Shown: piece after piece, positions 20,201-32,200 of the stretch
Layout of the letters: every line of letters begins with the position of its first letter
Position numbering within the stretch: the stretch's first letter is position 1
Assembly (NCBI GenBank): GCA_946894095.1
Contig: OX335653.1
Coordinates: 439,001-503,000, forward strand
Length of the DNA: 64,000 bases
From: Incurvaria masculella
Lineage: Eukaryota; Arthropoda; Insecta; Lepidoptera; Incurvariidae
Reading direction: 5' to 3'
Notes under the pieces: model-generated
The model's database searches: none
What the model saw: the letters and a program-made list of their open reading frames with translations, nothing else
What the model was told of the DNA's origin: nothing
Made by a program: the position numbers and the translations under genes

Positions 20201-23200
20201 TCGGAACCACAGAACAATTCAATATTCCGTGGTCGGAACAGCGGCGCGGTCTACTCCCACACGAGCCGAGCCAGCGAAAAGCCTGCGCTGTCCGGGCGCG
20301 CCGTCTCCTGCAGGAACACTCGCTTCACCTGTTGGAGGCAACAGGACTATGGGGGAGTTACGCAGGAGCGGCGGTCGGAACCACAGAACAATTCAATATT
20401 CCGTGGTCGGAACAGCGGCGCGGTCTACTCCCACACGAGCCGAGCCAGCGAAAAGCCTGCGCTGTCCGGGCGCGCCGTCTCCTGCAGGAACACTCGCTTC
20501 ACCTGTTGGAGGCAACAGGACTATGGGGGAGTTACGCAGGAGCGGCGGTCGGAACCACAGAACAATTCAATATTCCGTGGTCGGAACAGCGGCGCGGTCT
20601 ACTCCCACACGAGCCGAGCCAGCGAAAAGCCTGCGCTGTCCGGGCGCGCCGTCTCCTGCAGGAACACTCGCTTCACCTGTTGGAGGCAACAGGACTATGG
20701 GGGAGTTACGCAGGAGCGGCGGTCGGAACCACAGAACAATTCAATATTCCGTGGTCGGAACAGCGGCGCGGTCTACTCCCACACGAGCCGAGCCAGCGAA
20801 AAGCCTGCGCTGTCCGGGCGCGCCGTCTCCTGCAGGAACACTCGCTTCACCTGTTGGAGGCAACAGGACTATGGGGGAGTTACGCAGGAGCGGCGGTCGG
20901 AACCACAGAACAATTCAATATTCCGTGGTCGGAACAGCGGCGCGGTCTACTCCCACACGAGCCGAGCCAGCGAAAAGCCTGCGCTGTCCGGGCGCGCCGT
21001 CTCCTGCAGGAACACTCGCTTCACCTGTTGGAGGCAACAGGACTATGGGGGAGTTACGCAGGAGCGGCGGTCGGAACCACAGAACAATTCAATATTCCGT
21101 GGTCGGAACAGCGGCGCGGTCTACTCCCACACGAGCCGAGCCAGCGAAAAGCCTGCGCTGTCCGGGCGCGCCGTCTCCTGCAGGAACACTCGCTTCACCT
21201 GTTGGAGGCAACAGGACTATGGGGGAGTTACGCAGGAGCGGCGGTCGGAACCACAGAACAATTCAATATTCCGTGGTCGGAACAGCGGCGCGGTCTACTC
21301 CCACACGAGCCGAGCCAGCGAAAAGCCTGCGCTGTCCGGGCGCGCCGTCTCCTGCAGGAACACTCGCTTCACCTGTTGGAGGCAACAGGACTATGGGGGA
21401 GTTACGCAGGAGCGGCGGTCGGAACCACAGAACAATTCAATATTCCGTGGTCGGAACAGCGGCGCGGTCTACTCCCACACGAGCCGAGCCAGCGAAAAGC
21501 CTGCGCTGTCCGGGCGCGCCGTCTCCTGCAGGAACACTCGCTTCACCTGTTGGAGGCAACAGGACTATGGGGGAGTTACGCAGGAGCGGCGGTCGGAACC
21601 ACAGAACAATTCAATATTCCGTGGTCGGAACAGCGGCGCGGTCTACTCCCACACGAGCCGAGCCAGCGAAAAGCCTGCGCTGTCCGGGCGCGCCGTCTCC
21701 TGCAGGAACACTCGCTTCACCTGTTGGAGGCAACAGGACTAACTATGTGGGAGTGACGCAGGAGCGGCGGTCGGAACAGCGGCGCGGTCAACTCCCACAC
21801 GAGCCGAGCCAGCGAGGAGCCCGTGCTACCCGGGCGCGCCGTTTTTCCATTCAGTTCAATGTAACCGAGCAATATAAGGAAGGTCATGGAATAGCACCTA
21901 GTTCCTATGTGGTGTGTTAGGCTAATATGTGACGGTCAGTCTGATATCAGCCATCCATGTCCAGTTACATAAAAAAAACTCACCGCATACGTGTCCCGGG
22001 GCTTCCCGGTGTTCGTAGCGTACACGGTCCTGAGTACGTCGAGCGCTCGCGCCTCGTCGCCGCGGTTGAGCAGGAACTTGGGCGTCTCGTCGTAGGCGAG
22101 CAACATGGCGACGCCGACGCCCGCCGGCAGCGACGCCGCCTGCAGCAGCAGCCGCCACGACGTGTACCGCGTGCCGAGCGACCCGAGGGTGTAGTCGAAC
22201 GTCAGCGGCAGCACGGGCAGCGCTATCACTAGACATTTTAAGACATTATCTGTGGGGATACCATTGCCAGGTGAACAGGCAAGTGAGATGTTTGAAAAAT
22301 GTTACGGCTTTTCACGCAGCGGAAGGAGACATTCTCCGACGTTTCGAGCTGATGGTTCAGCCCGTTGATATTGCTATGATATTGCTAGCCCAACCCACCC
22401 CATTCCGGAGGGAATTAGTTGCCATGCAAGGACCTTATCTTTATCAGCACGTAGGTTGAACTGCATTTGTCAGCACGGCTACATTGGCTTCGAACATCTT
22501 GTCACCCAATCATCCCGAACTAGTAGGGGAAGGGAACCTGGAAACGGTGACGAAATGCACTTTTCCAACTGCGAAGGAAAGATAAAGTTGGCGCAATGTT
22601 GGCAGAAATAAAAGATAATCTTCCACAATGCTATTACATTTTGCTATTACACAATGCTATTACATTTGCACATTATCTTTGGCAATGCTACAGCATTTTT
22701 TCTAAATTAATTTATCAAAATCACCTACTTCATTCAGCGGTCGGCTGCCAACAGGGTGACCCACTCGGGCCAGCTATTTTCAGTTTAGCAATTCATCCCG
22801 TCATATCGTCTCTTAATTCTAAATTCAATGTATGGTACCTGGATGATGACACCATAGGAGGTGATGCAACCACAGTTTTCGAAGGTTTTCAAGACGTTAT
22901 AAGGAAATTCAAAAATATCGACTTAGAACATAACCTTTCAAAGTGTGAGCTATACATCCCTGACTCGTTCACGGAAACGGAAAAAAGCGAAATCAAATCC
23001 AAATTTACATCCATCGCTCCTGAAATAAAAATTGTCAACAATGAAACGCTTCATCTCCTAGGGGCGCCCATTCTGGAGGAATCTTTCCGCGGTTTTGTTT
23101 TAAATCAGATTTCAAATTTTAACCAAAATTCTGATAATTAAAAAAAAATCAATCCACACATGGCATTATTCATCATTAGGTTCTGCTTATTTGTTCCAAA

Positions 23201-26200
23201 ATTCACATATGTTCTGCGCTGTACTCCTCTTTGGCGACATGGGGATCTCCTAGAAGACTTAGCCCCGGTTGCACGAAGAAACGGCTGAGTTAATCAATGT
23301 TCAAACACGTCACTTTTGGTCAATCACATAAAGTTCCTTCCATACTGTCCACACAAAGTGACGTGTTTGATCATACTTTGACGTTGATTTTGATTTTTTG
23401 TTCTTTCGTGCACTCGGCCCTTAGACAGTATGATTCGAGAAATGTTAGGTGGCATTCTTAATTGCATTCTTGACGATCGCAGCTGGCTGCAAGCTACTCT
23501 CCCAGTCCGTATGGGTGCCTTAGGTATCCGGCGGACTGCTAGTGTGGCTTTGCCAGCCTACCTGTCTTCATCACACAGCTCTCAGAAACTTCTGAATAAT
23601 ATTTGAAACCATCAAGTGAAACAGAGGCCGCGTTCTTAGCTGAAGCCAAGACGTCATGGAAGCAAGCTTGCCCAAATACACCGCTGCCCACCAGTGTGAT
23701 TTCTCAAAAGCTATGGGACGAGCCTCTTTGTAAACAGATACAAGAAAACCTTTTAAATAATCCTGTTAACCCAGCAGATCGAGCACGTCTTCTTGCTACG
23801 AGCTCAAAAGAATCAGGATACTGGTTGCAAGCTGTGCCTTCCTCGAATGTTGGCACGTTATTAGATCGAAACACGTTTTGTCTTGCGGCTAGCCTTAGGA
23901 TCGGTGCCAAAATTGTTGAGCGACACCGCTGCCAGTGCGGAGCGATGGTCGATCAACTCGGTCACCATGGCCTATCGTGTCAACGCAGCGCCGGCCGCCT
24001 ATCCCGCCATGCCAGCTTAAATGACGTCATCCGTCGGGCTCTTGCCTCCGTCAATGTGCCGGCTCTTCTGGAGCCGTACGGTATTGCACGTGACGACGGT
24101 AAGAGGCCAAACGGAATGACGCTCATTCCGTGGAATGACGCTCATTCCGTGGAAAAAGCTTAGTATGGGATGCAACATGTGTAGATACGGTGGCGCCCTC
24201 TCACATTGATGCAACCTCCCTGGAAGCAGGCGCGGCGGCTGCAGGCGCGGAGGCACTAAAACGGCGCAAATATTCAATGCTCAGTGAGTGCTATATGTTT
24301 GTGCCGTTTGGTGTCGAAACGTTAGGCTCATGGGGGCCGGATGCTAGAAATCTGTTTGAGGATTTGTCGTCGCGGTTGATCGAATCATCGCGTGACCAGA
24401 GGGCTGGCTGGTATCTCGGGCAGAGGTTGAGCCTAGCTATTCAGAGAGGGAATGCGGCCAGTCTTTTGGGCACCCTGCCGCCTGGCAGCGATATGGCTGA
24501 AATTTATTATTTGTTGTAAATTTGTGTAATTTTAGGAATAGTTTAATTTAAAGGATAATGTATTATTTTAGTTTTTAATTTCTTTCTTGAAGTAGAGATT
24601 GGTACGATTTAATTGTAATATTACATTTTTTATTACCCCTTATTTGTCTCCCCAAGTAGTACAAGAACGGGGCGGGGATCAAATCCAGCACCTCTGGCAA
24701 AGAAAGGAAGTCCCCTGAGCTACGAGCCGCTTAAAATATATTCTGTATAGATATTATCTCACATATGGGCATCGTACAACAAGATGAAGATAGCAACAAA
24801 AACAAAGCAGCAGCCGATGGGATCGCAAATCTCCGACTGGGTGAGGTGGGTACGCGTGATGCTTTTACCTGAGATGAAGAGCTGCGTGTAGGAGGCGAAG
24901 CTGAACATGAGGAAGATGAGGCGGCTGCGGTGCCGCGGTGGCGTCAGCTCGCCCAGGTACACCACGCCCACGGCGTTCGCCGACGCTGAACTACATACAA
25001 CGGCGCGTTGCATTGTGAATTTCAAAAGCATCGTTAGTGAACCGTCACATAGGAACCAATTATTTATAAGGAATCGTGGAACGTCGTTGTACTTTCTTAG
25101 ACCTATGCAAGTTAGATTGGAAAAGAAAACGAACGTTGTACTTTCTTAGACCTATGCAAGTTAGATTGGAAAAGAAAACGAACGTTGTACTTTCTTAGAC
25201 CTATGCAAGTTAGATTGGAAAAGAAAACGAACGTTGTACTTTCTTAGACCTATGCAAGTTAGATTGGAAAAGAAAACGAACGTTGTACTTTCTTAGACCT
25301 ATGCAAGTTAGATTGGAAAAGAAAACGAACGTTGTACTTTCTTAGACCTATGCAAGTTAGATTGGAAAAGAAAACGAACGTTGTACTTTCTTAGACCTAT
25401 GCAAGTTAGATTGGAAAAGAAAACGATGTTTTACTTTCTTAGACATATGCAAGTTAGATTGGAAAAGAAAACGAAGTTGTACTTTCTTAGACCTATGCAA
25501 GTTAGATTGGACAAGAAAACGAAGTTGTACTTTCTTAGACCTATGCAAGTTAGATTGGAAAAGAAAACGAAGTTGTACTTTCTTAGACCTATGCAAGTTA
25601 GATTGGAAAAGAAAACGAATGTTGTACTTTCTTTGACTTATCCAAGTTAGATTGGAAATGAAAACTAAATTTGTACTTTCTTAGACCTATTCAATTTAGA
25701 TTGGAAAAGAAAACGAACTATCTACCTACTTTGTTGCTACTTACTTCTACTTGCCCAATGAAGAAAAAACATAATTTTATCAAATGTCGGAGCCCCGTTG
25801 ACTTCACGACAGTCTTAAAAATTCGTACCGTATCCTCCGGGCCGAGAGTGACGTTGGTGACGGCAGCTCGGCTTGCGACCTCGCAGAAAGTCTTACCGCC
25901 GGCGGAAAACCCATCCGAGAAGTACATGTTAGTCAGTGAAGGCACCCACATCGTGTAGGATGTCGCCCTGCAAGCACACACACGTCGGATAGACCTTCAT
26001 TTCATTCAACTAGCAAAAAAAATCAGATGTCCCAACAATATGATGACTCGAATCAATAGATACATTTGTACGAGTACAATACATATAATTTATTGTACAG
26101 GGCGACATATGGCGTACGGCTGACACGGATAAAGCCTAGGCCAGCACAGTTAGTAGGGCGAGTACTAATTATCCTTCTCACTCTACCAATGCAGACGCAA

Positions 26201-29200
26201 CCGGAAGATTAGAGTACATAGGTACTGAAAACGATAGAGTAGAGTTTTTAGGGCAAAATAGTAAGTCTCTATTCTACCCATAGACCTAGCATGCGCGCGC
26301 AGCGGTACATCCACGGAGGATGGAGGTAGTCCTCCGTGGGTACATCCTATTTCTATGATTCTACGGCTAACTGTATTAATGTGGACTGTACTTTAGAGAA
26401 GCCCGAGGATGCTCATTTATCTTTTATTAATTAAAAATAAATAAAACTACGAGTATAACATGACCAGCCAGGTACTTATTCACGCTTCATATTTACTTAA
26501 TAATGTACAATCAGATTTCTTTCAAATAAATGGTAGCAGTAACGGAACACTCACGTGGTAAAAGCAATTATGAGAATGAAGTAGATGATGAGGGAGTGAC
26601 GCAGGAGCGGCGGTCGGAACAGCGGCGCGGTCTGCTCCCACACGAGCCGAGCCAGCGAGGAGCCTGCGCTGTCCGGGCGCGCCGTCTCCTGCAGGAACAC
26701 TCGCTTCACCTGTTGGAGGCAACAGGACTATGGGGGAGTTACGCAGGAGCGGCGGTCGGAACCACAGAACAATTCAATATTCCGTGGTCGGAACAGCGGC
26801 GCGGTCTACTCCCACACGAGCCGAGCCAGCGAAAAGCCTGCGCTGTCCGGGCGCGCCGTCTCCTGCAGGAACACTCGCTTCACCTGTTGGAGGCAACAGG
26901 ACTATGGGGGAGTTACGCAGGAGCGGCGGTCGGAACCACAGAACAATTCAATATTCCGTGGTCGGAACAGCGGCGCGGTCTACTCCCACACGAGCCGAGC
27001 CAGCGAAAAGCCTGCGCTGTCCGGGCGCGCCGTCTCCTGCAGGAACACTCGCTTCACCTGTTGGAGGCAACAGGACTATGGGGGAGTTACGCAGGAGCGG
27101 CGGTCGGAACCACAGAACAATTCAATATTCCGTGGTCGGAACAGCGGCGCGGTCTACTCCCACACGAGCCGAGCCAGCGAAAAGCCTGCGCTGTCCGGGC
27201 GCGCCGTCTCCTGCAGGAACACTCGCTTCACCTGTTGGAGGCAACAGGACTATGGGGGAGTTACGCAGGAGCGGCGGTCGGAACCACAGAACAATTCAAT
27301 ATTCCGTGGTCGGAACAGCGGCGCGGTCTACTCCCACACGAGCCGAGCCAGCGAAAAGCCTGCGCTGTCCGGGCGCGCCGTCTCCTGCAGGAACACTCGC
27401 TTCACCTGTTGGAGGCAACAGGACTATGGGGGAGTTACGCAGGAGCGGCGGTCGGAACCACAGAACAATTCAATATTCCGTGGTCGGAACAGCGGCGCGG
27501 TCTACTCCCACACGAGCCGAGCCAGCGAAAAGCCTGCGCTGTCCGGGCGCGCCGTCTCCTGCAGGAACACTCGCTTCACCTGTTGGAGGCAACAGGACTA
27601 TGGGGGAGTTACGCAGGAGCGGCGGTCGGAACCACAGAACAATTCAATATTCCGTGGTCGGAACAGCGGCGCGGTCTACTCCCACACGAGCCGAGCCAGC
27701 GAAAAGCCTGCGCTGTCCGGGCGCGCCGTCTCCTGCAGGAACACTCGCTTCACCTGTTGGAGGCAACAGGACTATGGGGGAGTTACGCAGGAGCGGCGGT
27801 CGGAACCACAGAACAATTCAATATTCCGTGGTCGGAACAGCGGCGCGGTCTACTCCCACACGAGCCGAGCCAGCGAAAAGCCTGCGCTGTCCGGGCGCGC
27901 CGTCTCCTGCAGGAACACTCGCTTCACCTGTTGGAGGCAACAGGACTATGGGGGAGTTACGCAGGAGCGGCGGTCGGAACCACAGAACAATTCAATATTC
28001 CGTGGTCGGAACAGCGGCGCGGTCTACTCCCACACGAGCCGAGCCAGCGAAAAGCCTGCGCTGTCCGGGCGCGCCGTCTCCTGCAGGAACACTCGCTTCA
28101 CCTGTTGGAGGCAACAGGACTATGGGGGAGTTACGCAGGAGCGGCGGTCGGAACCACAGAACAATTCAATATTCCGTGGTCGGAACAGCGGCGCGGTCTA
28201 CTCCCACACGAGCCGAGCCAGCGAAAAGCCTGCGCTGTCCGGGCGCGCCGTCTCCTGCAGGAACACTCGCTTCACCTGTTGGAGGCAACAGGACTAACTA
28301 TGTGGGAGTGACGCAGGAGCGGCGGTCGGAACAGCGGCGCGGTCAACTCCCACACGAGCCGAGCCAGCGAGGAGCCCGTGCTACCCGGGCGCGCCGTTTT
28401 TCCATTCAGTTCAATGTAACCGAGCAATATAAGGAAGGTCATGGAATAGCACCTAGTTCCTATGTGGTGTGTTAGGCTAATATGTGACGGTCAGTCTGAT
28501 ATCAGCCATCCATGTCCAGTTACATAAAAAAAACTCACCGCATACGTGTCCCGGGGCTTCCCGGTGTTCGTAGCGTACACGGTCCTGAGTACGTCGAGCG
28601 CTCGCGCCTCGTCGCCGCGGTTGAGCAGGAACTTGGGCGTCTCGTCGTAGGCGAGCAACATGGCGACGCCGACGCCCGCCGGCAGCGACGCCGCCTGCAG
28701 CAGCAGCCGCCACGACGTGTACCGCGTGCCGAGCGACCCGAGGGTGTAGTCGAACGTCAGCGGCAGCACGGGCAGCGCTATCACTAGACATTTTAAGACA
28801 TTATCTGTGGGGATACCATTGCCAGGTGAACAGGCAAGTGAGATGTTTGAAAAATGTTACGGCTTTTCACGCAGCGGAAGGAGACATTCTCCGACGTTTC
28901 GAGCTGATGGTTCAGCCCGTTGATATTGCTATGATATTGCTAGCCCAACCCACCCCATTCCGGAGGGAATTAGTTGCCATGCAAGGACCTTATCTTTATC
29001 AGCACGTAGGTTGAACTGCATTTGTCAGCACGGCTACATTGGCTTCGAACATCTTGTCACCCAATCATCCCGAACTAGTAGGGGAAGGGAACCTGGAAAC
29101 GGTGACGAAATGCACTTTTCCAACTGCGAAGGAAAGATAAAGTTGGCGCAATGTTGGCAGAAATAAAAGATAATCTTCCACAATGCTATTACATTTTGCT

Positions 29201-32200
29201 ATTACACAATGCTATTACATTTGCACATTATCTTTGGCAATGCTACAGCATTTTTTCTAAATTAATTTATCAAAATCACCTACTTCATTCAGCGGTCGGC
29301 TGCCAACAGGGTGACCCACTCGGGCCAGCTATTTTCAGTTTAGCAATTCATCCCGTCATATCGTCTCTTAATTCTAAATTCAATGTATGGTACCTGGATG
29401 ATGACACCATAGGAGGTGATGCAACCACAGTTTTCGAAGGTTTTCAAGACGTTATAAGGAAATTCAAAAATATCGACTTAGAACATAACCTTTCAAAGTG
29501 TGAGCTATACATCCCTGACTCGTTCACGGAAACGGAAAAAAGCGAAATCAAATCCAAATTTACATCCATCGCTCCTGAAATAAAAATTGTCAACAATGAA
29601 ACGCTTCATCTCCTAGGGGCGCCCATTCTGGAGGAATCTTTCCGCGGTTTTGTTTTAAATCAGATTTCAAATTTTAACCAAAATTCTGATAATTAAAAAA
29701 AAATCAATCCACACATGGCATTATTCATCATTAGGTTCTGCTTATTTGTTCCAAAATTCACATATGTTCTGCGCTGTACTCCTCTTTGGCGACATGGGGA
29801 TCTCCTAGAAGACTTAGCCCCGGTTGCACGAAGAAACGGCTGAGTTAATCAATGTTCAAACACGTCACTTTTGGTCAATCACATAAAGTTCCTTCCATAC
29901 TGTCCACACAAAGTGACGTGTTTGATCATACTTTGACGTTGATTTTGATTTTTTGTTCTTTCGTGCACTCGGCCCTTAGACAGTATGATTCGAGAAATGT
30001 TAGGTGGCATTCTTAATTGCATTCTTGACGATCGCAGCTGGCTGCAAGCTACTCTCCCAGTCCGTATGGGTGCCTTAGGTATCCGGCGGACTGCTAGTGT
30101 GGCTTTGCCAGCCTACCTGTCTTCATCACACAGCTCTCAGAAACTTCTGAATAATATTTGAAACCATCAAGTGAAACAGAGGCCGCGTTCTTAGCTGAAG
30201 CCAAGACGTCATGGAAGCAAGCTTGCCCAAATACACCGCTGCCCACCAGTGTGATTTCTCAAAAGCTATGGGACGAGCCTCTTTGTAAACAGATACAAGA
30301 AAACCTTTTAAATAATCCTGTTAACCCAGCAGATCGAGCACGTCTTCTTGCTACGAGCTCAAAAGAATCAGGATACTGGTTGCAAGCTGTGCCTTCCTCG
30401 AATGTTGGCACGTTATTAGATCGAAACACGTTTTGTCTTGCGGCTAGCCTTAGGATCGGTGCCAAAATTGTTGAGCGACACCGCTGCCAGTGCGGAGCGA
30501 TGGTCGATCAACTCGGTCACCATGGCCTATCGTGTCAACGCAGCGCCGGCCGCCTATCCCGCCATGCCAGCTTAAATGACGTCATCCGTCGGGCTCTTGC
30601 CTCCGTCAATGTGCCGGCTCTTCTGGAGCCGTACGGTATTGCACGTGACGACGGTAAGAGGCCAAACGGAATGACGCTCATTCCGTGGAATGACGCTCAT
30701 TCCGTGGAAAAAGCTTAGTATGGGATGCAACATGTGTAGATACGGTGGCGCCCTCTCACATTGATGCAACCTCCCTGGAAGCAGGCGCGGCGGCTGCAGG
30801 CGCGGAGGCACTAAAACGGCGCAAATATTCAATGCTCAGTGAGTGCTATATGTTTGTGCCGTTTGGTGTCGAAACGTTAGGCTCATGGGGGCCGGATGCT
30901 AGAAATCTGTTTGAGGATTTGTCGTCGCGGTTGATCGAATCATCGCGTGACCAGAGGGCTGGCTGGTATCTCGGGCAGAGGTTGAGCCTAGCTATTCAGA
31001 GAGGGAATGCGGCCAGTCTTTTGGGCACCCTGCCGCCTGGCAGCGATATGGCTGAAATTTATTATTTGTTGTAAATTTGTGTAATTTTAGGAATAGTTTA
31101 ATTTAAAGGATAATGTATTATTTTAGTTTTTAATTTCTTTCTTGAAGTAGAGATTGGTACGATTTAATTGTAATATTACATTTTTTATTACCCCTTATTT
31201 GTCTCCCCAAGTAGTACAAGAACGGGGCGGGGATCAAATCCAGCACCTCTGGCAAAGAAAGGAAGTCCCCTGAGCTACGAGCCGCTTAAAATATATTCTG
31301 TATAGATATTATCTCACATATGGGCATCGTACAACAAGATGAAGATAGCAACAAAAACAAAGCAGCAGCCGATGGGATCGCAAATCTCCGACTGGGTGAG
31401 GTGGGTACGCGTGATGCTTTTACCTGAGATGAAGAGCTGCGTGTAGGAGGCGAAGCTGAACATGAGGAAGATGAGGCGGCTGCGGTGCCGCGGTGGCGTC
31501 AGCTCGCCCAGGTACACCACGCCCACGGCGTTCGCCGACGCTGAACTACATACAACGGCGCGTTGCATTGTGAATTTCAAAAGCATCGTTAGTGAACCGT
31601 CACATAGGAACCAATTATTTATAAGGAATCGTGGAACGAAAGCCATATTGATTTCTCTCAAACTAACAGACGAATGCTTTCTTCGAATGATAGAACATAA
31701 TAAGTGATTTTATAGCCTTTACAAATGTGCACATCCATACAAGAAATTCGAACCATTCAAATGAAAACAGAAAAAAGTACAGTGGGCGTTGCATTTTTTA
31801 TCCGACTTCACAAATCCGTTCTTTGTTCGACTTTATTTCATTTCCGATGCAGCTTTTCAAAGCTATAAGAAAAGTTCGAATTATAAAGTTGTTATTAGTA
31901 GAGATTTTCCCTAGAAGATGGCACTAGACAGGACGAATTACTGCTATTGGCCAGGTCCACCTTCATTCAGCAAATTAATTTTATTTCTTTCTGGTGGAAC
32001 AAGTTACAGGAACTTAAATACTTAAATTAATACATTAAAGCAAGTAAGATTGACAACTGATCATTTCTTGGTCGAAGAACATTACCTTCTAAACTAAGTT
32101 TCGCCAGGGGCAGTAGGGGGCATTTAAATTTAAAATACACATTAGCATCCAGAGTTGGGGTGTTACCTAACTTTAATACGCGGATTATATCCGGAGTAAA

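Larger units (their letters stand above)
18530..25083. repeat. Tandem segmental duplication, copy A (6,555-bp period)
   Basis: Everything here recurs 6,555 bases to the right: exons 4-7 of the transporter, the exon 6 array, a dead retroelement with a nested MITE, and SINEs. Every stretch that I compared is identical, including array copy number. Confidence 0.93.
25085..31638. repeat. Tandem segmental duplication, copy B
   Basis: Second copy. The junction at 25,083-25,085 joins the sequence after GGAATCGTGGAACG to the middle of the 49-bp array with one extra T. The right edge is at 31,638, after which sequence unique to this side begins (AAAGCCATATTG). Confidence 0.93.

Noticed and set aside
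19975..21920. Two overlapping ORFs of 593 and 581 codons on the plus strand (again at 26,530-28,475)
   Set aside because: They cross the exon 6-derived array, whose 174-base unit is a multiple of 3. Composition is repeat-driven, no domain is seen, and the real coding sense is the minus strand.
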